64,000 nucleotides of DNA. Source: PALSA-612 sp035652235. GTDB taxonomy: Bacteria; Actinomycetota; Thermoleophilia; Gaiellales; Gaiellaceae. Made by a program: the position numbers and the translations under genes. Positions 48,613-55,901 of this stretch are shown here, piece after piece. Position 1 is the first letter of the stretch. Each line of letters begins with the position of its first letter. The notes beneath the pieces were generated by a model that had not been told where the DNA came from, ran no database searches, and was given only the letters and a program-made list of their open reading frames with translations. Location: the NCBI GenBank assembly GCA_035652235.1, contig DASREE010000010.1, positions 1-64,000 of the forward strand, written 5' to 3'.

Positions 48613-49335
48613 TTAGTTTCCGGCGCCCGCCTCCTCGTAGCTTCGCTGCTTCGGGCTGCCCGAGGGGAAGAACACGCCCAGGATGCGCATCGCCCCGGGT
48701 CCGGTGTTTTCGATGCAGTGCACCTCCTCCGGGGGGAGGTGGAAGCAGGAGCCGGGGCCGATCGGCGTCGAGTTGCCGCCCACGTGGGCGAAGCCGGTTC
48801 CCTCGACGATGTAGCCGACCTCGTCGTAGGGGTGGCTGTGGTCCGGAGCCCGGCACGGGCGGACGATCCCGAGGAACTGGGTCACGTCGAGGCAGCCGAT
48901 GTCCTCGTGTACGAGGTAGCGAAAGCTCCGGTTCGCGTCCGCTACGAGCTCCTCGCGCTCGTCGAGACGCACCGTGACGCGGCGGCTCCCCGCCGGCGGA
49001 CGCTCCTGCGGGGTGATGACCGACACGACCGTCACCGGCTCGTCGGCAGGGTTGTCGACGGCGTACGTCTCGCCCGAGACCAGGTACGCCGCCGTGCCGG
49101 GGGCAAGCTCGTGCCGCCGCCCGTCCAGCTCGAGCGTCCCCTCGCCCGAGACGACGTACAGCACCTCCTGCCGCCCCTCCAGCCGTCGCCGCAGCGAGCG
49201 CCCGGGCCCGAAGCGAACGACCCGCTGCTCGAGCCGGGCGCATCCGTTCGACGCGTCGAACACGACGCGCGTCTCGGCGGTGTCGCCCTCCTCCCGGATC
49301 GGCGCGACCGCGGATTCGTCGATCACGTGCGTCAC
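48613..49335 (-). CDS. Bicupin protein (ureidoglycine aminohydrolase-like fold)
   Basis: 240 aa with two cupin domains. The first (about 40-110) has GRQEVLYVVSGEGTLELDGR and GTAAYLVSGETYAV but lacks the full His set. The second (about 140-225) has PDHSHPYDEVGYIVEGTG and the later His in PPEEVHCIENTG, a complete metal site. The plan resembles (S)-ureidoglycine aminohydrolase and other bicupins; function unproved. I prefer the GTG at 49335 with GGAGAGG upstream; the GTG at 49359 lies only about 4 bases after the predicted transcription start. A TTGACA promoter lies upstream, and the Liv-2 operon follows. Confidence 0.78.
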   Translation of the reverse strand: MTHVIDESAVAPIREEGDTAETRVVFDASNGCARLEQRVVRFGPGRSLRRRLEGRQEVLYVVSGEGTLELDGRRHELAPGTAAYLVSGETYAVDNPADEPVTVVSVITPQERPPAGSRRVTVRLDEREELVADANRSFRYLVHEDIGCLDVTQFLGIVRPCRAPDHSHPYDEVGYIVEGTGFAHVGGNSTPIGPGSCFHLPPEEVHCIENTGPGAMRILGVFFPSGSPKQRSYEEAGAGN

Positions 49336-49369
49336 TCGATTCCTCTCCGCACTCCCCACGGGAAGGGCG

Positions 49370-49399
49370 ATTGTCCTCCCGGCGGCGAGGGCTTGTCAA
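49370..49399 (-). promoter_or_regulatory. Sigma-70-type promoter of the bicupin/Liv-2 operon
   Basis: TTGACA at 49399 to 49394, 18-base spacer and GACAAT at 49375 to 49370. The predicted start gives a leader of about 28 bases to the GTG at 49335. The remaining part of the 231-base gap (to 49566) shows nothing further. Confidence 0.55.
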
Positions 49400-49566
49400 T
49401 GATCAGATGCCTCGGTCGGGCGCCGCAGTGCACGCCCGGCGGAGGGCGCGGCGCTCGCGACGCTTGATCCCAGCGACTCAGCGCGGCTCGGCCACGCCGC
49501 TTCGGACGACTGCGTGTACTTCTCCTCCGGCCCGACCCGGGCGGCGCCGGTGGTCGCCCGGCCCGG

Positions 49567-49962
49567 TCAGCCCGCGCCGAGCGCCGTCACCCAGGCGTGG
49601 GTGTCCGTGAACTGCCGGAAGAGGACTGCGCGGCCGTCGCGGAACGTCCACAGGTGCGCGAAGGGGGCGTCGAGCGCGGCGCCGGTCGCTTTCGCCTGCC
49701 CCGTGTAGCGGCCGAGGACGAGCACGTGCTGGCCGAGGCTGAGGAACTCCTCCGGGGTGGCGGCGAAGCCCTCCCACCATGGGTCGAGCGGGCCGAACAC
49801 GTGCTCTCGGACGGCGGCGAGCCCGTGGTAGACGCCGCCGTGCGGCAGGCCTTCTGCTTCGTGCCAGACGATCTCGGCGTCCATCGACCGCAGCGCACCG
49901 TCCAGGTCGCCGCGCGCGAACGCCTCGTACGAGCGGCGGGCCCGCGCGACGTTGTCGGTCAC
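49567..49962 (-). CDS. NTF2-like/SnoaL-type small protein
   Basis: 131 aa with the cone-shaped NTF2 fold pattern: ARRSYEAFARGDLDGALRSMDAEIVWHEAEG at the start and LGRYTGQAKATGAALDAPFAHLWTFRDG with FRQFTDTHAW at the end. Members include SnoaL-like cyclases, ketosteroid isomerases and many unknowns. The GTG start overlaps the dehydratase-like gene stop (GTGA), so it is the last gene of the minus-strand operon aldo/keto reductase-cyclodeaminase-dehydratase-NTF2. Function unknown. Confidence 0.8.
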   Translation of the reverse strand: MTDNVARARRSYEAFARGDLDGALRSMDAEIVWHEAEGLPHGGVYHGLAAVREHVFGPLDPWWEGFAATPEEFLSLGQHVLVLGRYTGQAKATGAALDAPFAHLWTFRDGRAVLFRQFTDTHAWVTALGAG

Positions 49963-50909
49963 GCCGGGGTCCTCCCCTCGAGGATCGCGGTCAGCGTGGC
50001 CGCGTCGAGGTTCCCGCCCGAGACGACGCAGACGACCTTGCCGGTGCCCGCCAGGCCGGCGAGGGCGGCCGCCGTCGCGAGCGCGCCGGCTCCCTCCGCG
50101 ACGACGCGCGCGCGCTCGGCAAGGAAGCGGACGGCGTCGGCCACCTCGTCGAGCGAGACGGCGTGTGCCTCGTCCACGACCTCCCGCACGATCGGCCACA
50201 TCGGCTCGAGCACGAGCCGCCCGCCCGCGCCGTCGACGAACGACGGCCGGTACTCGACCGTCTGCGGCGTCCCGGCGCGGAAGGAGGCGGCGAGCGGTGC
50301 CGCCGTCTCCGGTTCGACGGCGAGCACCCGTACGCGCGGCTCGAGCTGCTTGAGCGCGCTCGCCATCCCCGACACGAGCCCGCCTCCGCCGAAGGGGACG
50401 ACCACCGTATCCACATCGGGCAAGTCCTCGAGGATCTCGAGGCCGATCGTGCCGTTGCCCGCCATCACCGGCTCGTCCTGCACCGGGTGGACGAACGCTC
50501 CCGGCGCCCCGTCGAAGCGCGACTCCTCGAGCGCCTGCCACCAGCGCTCGAACGGCACCTTGACCGTCCGGCCGCCCAGCCGCTCGATCGCCGCCACCTT
50601 CGTCTGCGGCGCGTGCTCGGGGACGACGATCGTCGCCCGCACGCCCGCCTCGCGGGCCGCCCAGGCAACCCCCTGTGCCATGTTGCCCGCGCTCGCGGTG
50701 ACGACGCCCGCGCGGATCGCCTGCGGAGCCGCCGTACGCACCGCGTTGACGGCGCCCCGGATCTTGAACGAGCCGATCGGCTGCACGCACTCGAGCTTCG
50801 CCCACAGCTCGCACGGCGCCTCGGGTGCCTCCAGCCGGACGAGCGGCGTCCGCACGGCAGCGCCGGCGATCGTCTCCCTGGCACGGCGGATGGCGTCGAG
50901 CGGGATCAA
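49959..50909 (-). CDS. Threonine-dehydratase-like PLP enzyme (candidate EutB/BhcB type)
   Basis: Fold-type II PLP lyase, 316 aa, without a regulatory ACT domain. The Schiff-base Lys is K49 in PIGSFKIRGA; SAGNMAQGVA (73-82) binds the substrate carboxylate; FGGGGLVSGMA cradles the PLP phosphate. The start is TTG 50909, overlapping the upstream cyclodeaminase-family stop by four bases (TTGA). Direct pairing with an ornithine-cyclodeaminase-fold reductase is typical of ectoine-utilisation EutB-EutC and of beta-hydroxyaspartate dehydratase with iminosuccinate reductase (BhcB-BhcD), where the imine made by one is reduced by the other. Plain catabolic threonine or serine dehydratase remains possible. 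Confidence 0.85.
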   Translation of the reverse strand: MIPLDAIRRARETIAGAAVRTPLVRLEAPEAPCELWAKLECVQPIGSFKIRGAVNAVRTAAPQAIRAGVVTASAGNMAQGVAWAAREAGVRATIVVPEHAPQTKVAAIERLGGRTVKVPFERWWQALEESRFDGAPGAFVHPVQDEPVMAGNGTIGLEILEDLPDVDTVVVPFGGGGLVSGMASALKQLEPRVRVLAVEPETAAPLAASFRAGTPQTVEYRPSFVDGAGGRLVLEPMWPIVREVVDEAHAVSLDEVADAVRFLAERARVVAEGAGALATAAALAGLAGTGKVVCVVSGGNLDAATLTAILEGRTPA

Positions 50910-51826
50910 AACTCGACCGTCTCGCCGCGGCCCGTCTCGCGGGCGCGGCGGACGAGGTACTCGGCTGCGAACAGGTCCTCGACGGCGACGCCGAGCGAGC
51001 GGAACACCGTCAGCTCCTTCGGCGACGTCCGCCCGGGGCGCTGGCCGACGACGATCTCTCCGAGCTCCGCGTCGATCCAGGCGCCGTCGATCTTCCCCTC
51101 GACCTCGGCCGACTCGCGCCGGTCGACGACGAGCGTACCCTCGCGGAGGGTCGCGTCGTCGAGCTCCCGGCCCATCCCGACCGCGTTCACGTGCGCCCCC
51201 TCCTTCAGCCATTCACGGCGGAGCACCGGCTCGGGCGAGCTCGTCGCGACGACGACCACGTCCGCACCGCGCACCGCCTCCTCCACGGACGCGCAGGCGA
51301 CGGCGCCGGCCTCCGCGGCCAGCGCCTGCGCGTGCTCGCACGTCCGGCTCGCGACCCGGACGCGCTCGAAGCCGGGGAGGGCCCGAAGGTGCGACCGCGC
51401 CTGCACGCCTGCGCCCACGATGGCGAGCTCGCGCGCGTCCCCGCGGGCGAGCAGGCGGGTCGCGACCGCCGTCACCGCCGCCGTGCGCACGGCCGTCACC
51501 GGCGACGCGTTCATGACCGCCAGCGTGCGGCCCGTGACGCCGTCGAACAGCGTCACCGTCCCCTGGTGGGCGTCGAGGCCGCGGGCGGGGTTGGCCGGCA
51601 CGACCGCCACCGTCTTCAGCGCGTACAGCGGCCGCTCGCCGCCGCGGTAGACCGGCATCAGCCCGAGCAGATGGGTCTCTCCGGGCGGGCGAACGACGGG
51701 GCGCAGCGGCATGTGCACCTCGCCGCGCTGAAGCGACGCGAGCGCCTCCTCCATGGCGGCGACGCACCCGTCCAGGTCGAGCAGCTCGAGGACGTCCTGT
51801 TCGGAGAGCACGAGCAGCGGCGTCAT
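50906..51826 (-). CDS. Ornithine cyclodeaminase/mu-crystallin-family reductase (candidate EutC/BhcD type)
   Basis: 306 aa. The dimerisation half is followed by a Rossmann domain with NAD(P) motif LAIVGAGVQARSHLRAL (about 128-144) and the segment NASPVTAVRTAAVTAVATRLLA conserved in the family. AHVNAVGMGRELDD contributes to the cofactor site. Members reduce cyclic or acyclic imines (ketimine reductase, iminosuccinate reductase, EutC) or cyclise ornithine. Overlaps on both sides (ATGA with the aldo/keto reductase, TTGA with the dehydratase) show tight coupling, supporting an imine-reducing role on the dehydratase product. Confidence 0.85.
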   Translation of the reverse strand: MTPLLVLSEQDVLELLDLDGCVAAMEEALASLQRGEVHMPLRPVVRPPGETHLLGLMPVYRGGERPLYALKTVAVVPANPARGLDAHQGTVTLFDGVTGRTLAVMNASPVTAVRTAAVTAVATRLLARGDARELAIVGAGVQARSHLRALPGFERVRVASRTCEHAQALAAEAGAVACASVEEAVRGADVVVVATSSPEPVLRREWLKEGAHVNAVGMGRELDDATLREGTLVVDRRESAEVEGKIDGAWIDAELGEIVVGQRPGRTSPKELTVFRSLGVAVEDLFAAEYLVRRARETGRGETVEF

Positions 51827-52755
51827 GGAAACAGGGAGGCTACTTCCTCGCGCTCCTGCGGGCCGAGCTCGAGCGCGAGCGCCTCGCGCACGGGCTCGAG
51901 CTGGTGCGGGCGGCGCGGGCCGACCACGATCGAGTCGACGCCGGGATGGGCGAGGAGCCATCCGAGCGCGAGGGCGGCCATGCTCGCGCCGCGGCGCCGG
52001 GCCGCCTGCCGGAAGCGCTCGAGCGCCGTGTACACCGCCTCGTCCTCGAAGCGGCGGTACGGCTCCGGCCGCAGCGTCATCCGCGAGCCGGGCGGAGCGG
52101 GCGCGTCACGCCGGTACTTGCCCGTCAGCCAGCCGCCGGCGAGAGGGCCAAAGGCCTGGTAGGCGATGCCGTGCCGCCGGCAGAGCGGCACGACCTCCTC
52201 CTCGTCCGCGCGCTCGAGCAGCGAGAACGAGTTCTGCACGAGCGCGGGCGTCCCCACCTCGAGCACCGCCTCGAGCTCGCGCGCGCCGACGTTGCTGACG
52301 CCCCACGCACCGATCTTCCCCGCCGCGCGCAGCGTCTCGAACGCCTCGACGGTCTCTGCGATCGGGGTCGACGGGTCCGGCTCGTGCGCCAGGTAGAGGG
52401 GGACGGCGTCGGCGCGCAGGCGCTCGAGGCTCGAGTCGAGCTGGCGCAGCACGCGCTCGCGCGACAGGCCCGCGTCGGCGCCCTCGGCCATCGGATTGAA
52501 CGTCTTCGTCGTCACCTGCGGCCTGTTGCCGCTCCGCTCGCTCCATTCGCCGATCCACGTCTCGCTGCGCCCGCCGCCGTAGGCGTCGGCGGTGTCGAAC
52601 CAGTCGAGGCCGAGCTCCCAGCCCGCGTCCATCAGCGCGAACGCCTGCTCCCGGGTCTCGCCCTGCCCGAAGAAGGCGGGGGCCGAGCCGATCCCCCCGA
52701 AGTTGCCGCAGCCGAGCACGACCGGCGGAATCGCGATGCGGGGACGCTCGCTCAA
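51823..52755 (-). CDS. Aldo/keto reductase
   Basis: NADPH-dependent (beta/alpha)8-barrel oxidoreductase, 310 aa. Tetrad residues: Asp and Tyr in WFDTADAYGGGRSE, Lys in VTTKTFNP, His in LYLAHEPDPS. The phosphate-binding part is SIVVGPRRPHQLE. Start is the TTG at 52755, seven bases after a TAGAAT box (leaderless); no ATG or GTG fits. It heads the operon leading to the cyclodeaminase/dehydratase pair and is divergent from sodA. Confidence 0.86.
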   Translation of the reverse strand: MSERPRIAIPPVVLGCGNFGGIGSAPAFFGQGETREQAFALMDAGWELGLDWFDTADAYGGGRSETWIGEWSERSGNRPQVTTKTFNPMAEGADAGLSRERVLRQLDSSLERLRADAVPLYLAHEPDPSTPIAETVEAFETLRAAGKIGAWGVSNVGARELEAVLEVGTPALVQNSFSLLERADEEEVVPLCRRHGIAYQAFGPLAGGWLTGKYRRDAPAPPGSRMTLRPEPYRRFEDEAVYTALERFRQAARRRGASMAALALGWLLAHPGVDSIVVGPRRPHQLEPVREALALELGPQEREEVASLFP

Positions 52756-52762
52756 GGGCGGG

Positions 52763-52772
52763 ATTCTATGAT
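52763..52772. promoter_or_regulatory. Back-to-back -10 boxes for the aldo/keto reductase and sodA
   Basis: Minus-strand TAGAAT (52768 to 52763) is seven bases before the TTG of the reductase. Plus-strand TATGAT (52767-52772) is 28 bases before the sodA ATG, whose leader has AAAGGAGGG. The two boxes overlap by two bases, so the genes may compete for polymerase. Confidence 0.5.
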
Positions 52773-52800
52773 CGAGCCGACCGCGAGAAAGGAGGGAACG

Positions 52801-53409
52801 ATGGCGTTCGAGCTTCCGCCGCTTCCGTACGACTACAGCGCGCTTGAGCCGCACATCGACGCGCGCACGATGGAGATCCACCACGGCAAGCACCACCAGG
52901 CGTACGTGGACAACGCGAACAAGGCGCTGGAGGGCAACGAGTGGGCCGACCGACCCGTGGAGGCGGTCGTCGCGAACGTCGATCTGCTGCCCGAGGACAT
53001 CCGCACCGCCGTCCGCAACAACGCGGGCGGCCATGCCAACCACTCCCTGTTCTGGCAGATCATGAGCCCGGACGGGGGCGGTGAGCCCGAGGGCGAGCTC
53101 GCCGACGCGATCCGCGACACGTTCGGCAGCGTCGATGCGCTGCGAGCGGCCGTCAACGACGCGGGCGTGAAGCGCTTCGGCAGCGGCTGGACCTGGCTCG
53201 TGTGGGACGGCACCGGCCTCGCCGTCCTGTCCACGCCCAACCAGGACAGCCCGATCATGGACGGCAAGACGCCGCTTCTCGGCATCGACGTCTGGGAGCA
53301 CGCCTACTACCTCAAGTACCAGAACCGGCGACCGGACTACCTGGCTGCGTGGTGGAACGTCGTCAACTGGCCGGAGGTCGCGCGCCGCTACGCGGAGGCG
53401 AAGGGGTAG
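52801..53409 (+). CDS. sodA: Superoxide dismutase, Mn/Fe family (Mn-type by motifs)
   Basis: 202-aa cytoplasmic antioxidant enzyme. Metal ligands are H27 (EIHHGKHHQAYV), H81 (GGHANHSLFW), D163 and H167 (GIDVWEHAYY). The AGGHANH stretch and the Gln of STPNQDSP (Q148), which holds the outer-sphere position in the C-terminal half, point to a manganese or cambialistic enzyme rather than strict Fe-SOD. Strong ribosome-binding site AAAGGAGGG. Single-gene unit on the plus strand, divergent from an aldo/keto reductase. Confidence 0.95.
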   Translation: MAFELPPLPYDYSALEPHIDARTMEIHHGKHHQAYVDNANKALEGNEWADRPVEAVVANVDLLPEDIRTAVRNNAGGHANHSLFWQIMSPDGGGEPEGELADAIRDTFGSVDALRAAVNDAGVKRFGSGWTWLVWDGTGLAVLSTPNQDSPIMDGKTPLLGIDVWEHAYYLKYQNRRPDYLAAWWNVVNWPEVARRYAEAKG

Positions 53410-53725
53410 CGGGCGTCCGGCCTGCGCGGCGAGCAGCCGCGAGCAGGCGCCCGAGCCGGGCGCGGCCGTCCAGGTGCCGCGAGCCGAGCGGGTCGAGGCG
53501 GTTCCTCCGCCCGGGAGCAACGGGCCGCGTCCGCTCGGTCCGGCGGCGCTCCGCCGGCTGCGACGGCCGTGCCGGCGCCCCCTGCCTGCTCGTTCTCACG
53601 ACGAGCCCGGGAAGAACCTGGCCCCGCCCCGGCGGGCAGGGAGCGCGCGTGCGATGCGGGCTTTCTACCGATTGCGGCGCCCATCTGCGCTGGCACGATG
53701 GCCTTCGACGACGCGGATCGGACAA
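53410..53725. other. 316-base non-coding gap after sodA
   Basis: No frame here has protein-like composition. A GC-rich hairpin (CCGGCGG, CGCT, CCGCCGG at 53540-53557) could terminate sodA, but it is 130 bases downstream and lacks a U tract. The promoter of the regulator gene should lie at the right end; I see no convincing box. Confidence 0.5.
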
Positions 53726-54436
53726 ATGAACGGCGAATCGGCTGAGACCTCGCTCCACCGGGCGCTCGCGGACGAGCGCCGGAGCCGCATCGTCGCGGAG
53801 CTGCGCGCCGAGCCGGCCGGCATCGACGTCCAGGAGCTCTCGCGCCGGCTCGGGCTGCACCCGAACACGCTTCGCTGGCACCTCGGCATCCTCGGCGACG
53901 CAGGCGTCGTCGTCTCGCATCCGGCGCCCCGCTCGACGCCGGGAAGGCCCCGGATCGTCTACACGCTGCGGGGCGAGATCGCGGCCCGCGGCCACGACGA
54001 GTACCGGCTGCTGGCGGCGATCCTGGCGGGCACCGTCGCCGACGACGCCGACGCCGAGCGCCGCTCCGAGCAGGCAGGGAGGGCGTGGGGCCGCTTCCTC
54101 GTCCACCGTCCGCAACCCGGTGTGCGCCTGTCGGAGGAGGCGGCCATGGGCGAGGTCGTCCGCCTCCTGGGCGAGCAGGGGTTCCAGCCCGAGCTCGACG
54201 GCCGCGAGCTGCGCATGCACCGCTGCCCCTTCCACGACCTCGCCGAGCAGTACCCGGAGGTCGTCTGCGCCGCCCACCGCGGCCTGCTCGCCGGAGCGCT
54301 CGACGAGCTCGGCGGCGGTCTCGAGCTCGCCGCCGTCGATGTGTTCGCCGAGCCGAGCCTGTGCGTGGCTCGCCTCGCGCCCGCTGCGGCCGGCTCGGGC
54401 AGGGCCGGCGGCCGGCGCGCTCAGCGCTCCTTGTAG
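53726..54436 (+). CDS. ArsR/SufR-like helix-turn-helix regulator with Cys/His cluster
   Basis: 236 aa. N-terminal winged HTH (about 8-85: LSRRLGLHPNTLRWHLGILGDAGVV, with the wing GRPRIVYTL). The C-terminal domain has C167 and H170 (HRCPFHDLAEQYPEVVC), C181, H184 and C213 (PSLCVARLAP). This matches the arrangement in SufR-type regulators, which bind an iron-sulfur cluster and control Fe-S assembly or oxidative-stress genes. No suf genes are present in the window; sodA upstream is a plausible functional neighbour. It ends by overlapping the convergent small gene by 16 bases. Confidence 0.8.
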   Translation: MNGESAETSLHRALADERRSRIVAELRAEPAGIDVQELSRRLGLHPNTLRWHLGILGDAGVVVSHPAPRSTPGRPRIVYTLRGEIAARGHDEYRLLAAILAGTVADDADAERRSEQAGRAWGRFLVHRPQPGVRLSEEAAMGEVVRLLGEQGFQPELDGRELRMHRCPFHDLAEQYPEVVCAAHRGLLAGALDELGGGLELAAVDVFAEPSLCVARLAPAAAGSGRAGGRRAQRSL

Positions 54437-54714
54437 CCGTAGCCGGTGAGCACCCCGGAGTGCTGCGACTCGGTGTCATGCACGGTGACGATCCTGCGCC
54501 GGTCCTGCGGGTCGACGACCATCCCCACCACTCGCCGCTCGCCGGAGGCGTCCTCGACGAGCGCCCAGGCGACGACGCGGGAGAGCCCGGCCTCCTCGCC
54601 CTGGCCCCCGTACATCGCCCGCCAGCCCGAATCGGCGGGGATGATCGTGACGATGCGCTCTGCGTCCTGCGCCCGGACTGCGCCCGCCTCCACCACGTCG
54701 TCCTGCTCTGCCAC
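54421..54714 (-). CDS. Small conserved-looking hypothetical protein
   Basis: 97 aa. No Cys, no signal or membrane segment; a beta-rich middle (VVAWALVEDASGERRVVGMVVDPQ) and a polar C-terminus (VHDTESQHSGVLTGYGYKER). I do not recognise the family. GTG start with GAGGT upstream, preceded by a CATAAT -10 box and an inverted repeat, so it has its own regulated promoter. The 3' end overlaps the SufR-like gene on the opposite strand. Confidence 0.6.
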   Translation of the reverse strand: MAEQDDVVEAGAVRAQDAERIVTIIPADSGWRAMYGGQGEEAGLSRVVAWALVEDASGERRVVGMVVDPQDRRRIVTVHDTESQHSGVLTGYGYKER

Positions 54715-54729
54715 GGGATACCTCCGAGG

Positions 54730-54752
54730 TCGTCGTTGAGACGACGATTATG
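54730..54752 (-). promoter_or_regulatory. Promoter and inverted-repeat operator of the 97-aa gene
   Basis: Minus-strand CATAAT (54752 to 54747) is a near-consensus -10. Immediately downstream, covering the expected transcription start, are the arms TCGTCGT and ACGACGA around four bases (54730-54747). A repressor bound there would block initiation. The 35 region is not recognisable. The rest of the gap to 54893 is empty. Confidence 0.5.
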
Positions 54753-54893
54753 GCGATGGGCGCCCGTCTCGCTCGGCGGGAGCGGACGAGAGCGCGGGAA
54801 GCGGCGGCTCGAGCGAGGCGCGTCCCGCTGTGGGGACGCGCCGCTCGAGGGCTGCGGAGCTCGTCGCCCGGGACGCGGGCGCCGAGCCGCCCG

Positions 54894-55901
54894 CTAGCGT
54901 GAGGAGACGCCGAAGCCGGTGATCGCGCGCATGTAGTGCGCGCGCTCGAACGCCGCCGGGTCGGGGCACGACTGCTGGCTCATGCTTCCCTTGAGCTGCT
55001 CGACCGACTCGTACTCGTGGTCCTCGAGCCAGCGCTCGACCCCTGTCACCATCTCGGCGAGCTTCGCCGGGCCCTGCCGGATGAGCGCCGAGGCGGGCAT
55101 GGCCACGTCGGCTCCGGCGAGCAGCGCCTTGAGCACATCCTCCGCCTCGTGTACCCCGGACGTGGCGGCGAGCGAGATCGGCACGCGGCCGTGCAGCAGC
55201 GCGATCCAGCGCAGCGGCAGCCGCAGCTCTTCGCGGCGCGAGAGCTCGAGCCGGTCGACGACGGCGAGCGCCTCGAGGTCGATGTCCGGCTGCAGGAAGC
55301 GGTTGAAGAGCACGAGCCCGTCGGCGCCGGCGACGACCATGCGCGCCGCGGTGTGCGCGAGCGCGGTGAAGAAGGGGCCGATCTTGACGGCAAGCGGGAT
55401 GCGCAGCTCGGCGCGCACCGCCCGGACGACGTCGAGGATCCGCGTCTCGGCCTCCTCCGCCGTCGTCAGCGGGTCCGCCTCGACCGCGTACACGTTCAGC
55501 TCGAGCGCGTCCGCGCCCGCCTGCTCGATCAGCCGCGCATGCTGCACCCAGCCGCCGCGCGAGCTGCCGTTCAAGCTCGCGACCACCGGCACCGACAGCG
55601 CCCGCTTGGCCGCGGCGACGTGCTCGAGGTAGGCGTCGGGGCCGGTGTTGTAGGCGTCGAGCTCGGGAAAGTAGCTGGTCGCCTCGGCCGAGCCGTTGCG
55701 GCCGATGTCGAGCGAGCGGTGGATCTCCATCGTCTCGTGCTCGATCTGCTCCTCGAACAGCGACGGCAGGACGACCGCGCCCGCGCCGGCCTCCTCCAGC
55801 CGCTTCAGCATGTCCAGGTCGGCGCCGAGCGGCGACGCGGCGGGGACGATCGGGCTGGCGAGCTCGAAGCCGAGGTAGCCCGTGCTCAGCGAGGGCGTCA
55901 C
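54894..55901 (-). CDS. Dihydroorotate dehydrogenase-like flavoprotein
   Basis: FMN-binding TIM-barrel protein of 335 aa related to class 1 dihydroorotate dehydrogenase. It has STGYLGFELASPIVPAASPLG at the N-terminus, SLNGSSRGGWVQHARLIEQAGADALELNVYA, and PLAVKIGPFF, which contains the FMN-binding Lys. Such DHOD-like proteins often follow pyruvate:ferredoxin oxidoreductase genes, as here, where the GTG start overlaps the PFOR stop (GTGA). That pairing suggests a redox partner role rather than pyrimidine synthesis; the usual base Cys/Ser loop is not clear. Confidence 0.83.
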   Translation of the reverse strand: MTPSLSTGYLGFELASPIVPAASPLGADLDMLKRLEEAGAGAVVLPSLFEEQIEHETMEIHRSLDIGRNGSAEATSYFPELDAYNTGPDAYLEHVAAAKRALSVPVVASLNGSSRGGWVQHARLIEQAGADALELNVYAVEADPLTTAEEAETRILDVVRAVRAELRIPLAVKIGPFFTALAHTAARMVVAGADGLVLFNRFLQPDIDLEALAVVDRLELSRREELRLPLRWIALLHGRVPISLAATSGVHEAEDVLKALLAGADVAMPASALIRQGPAKLAEMVTGVERWLEDHEYESVEQLKGSMSQQSCPDPAAFERAHYMRAITGFGVSSR

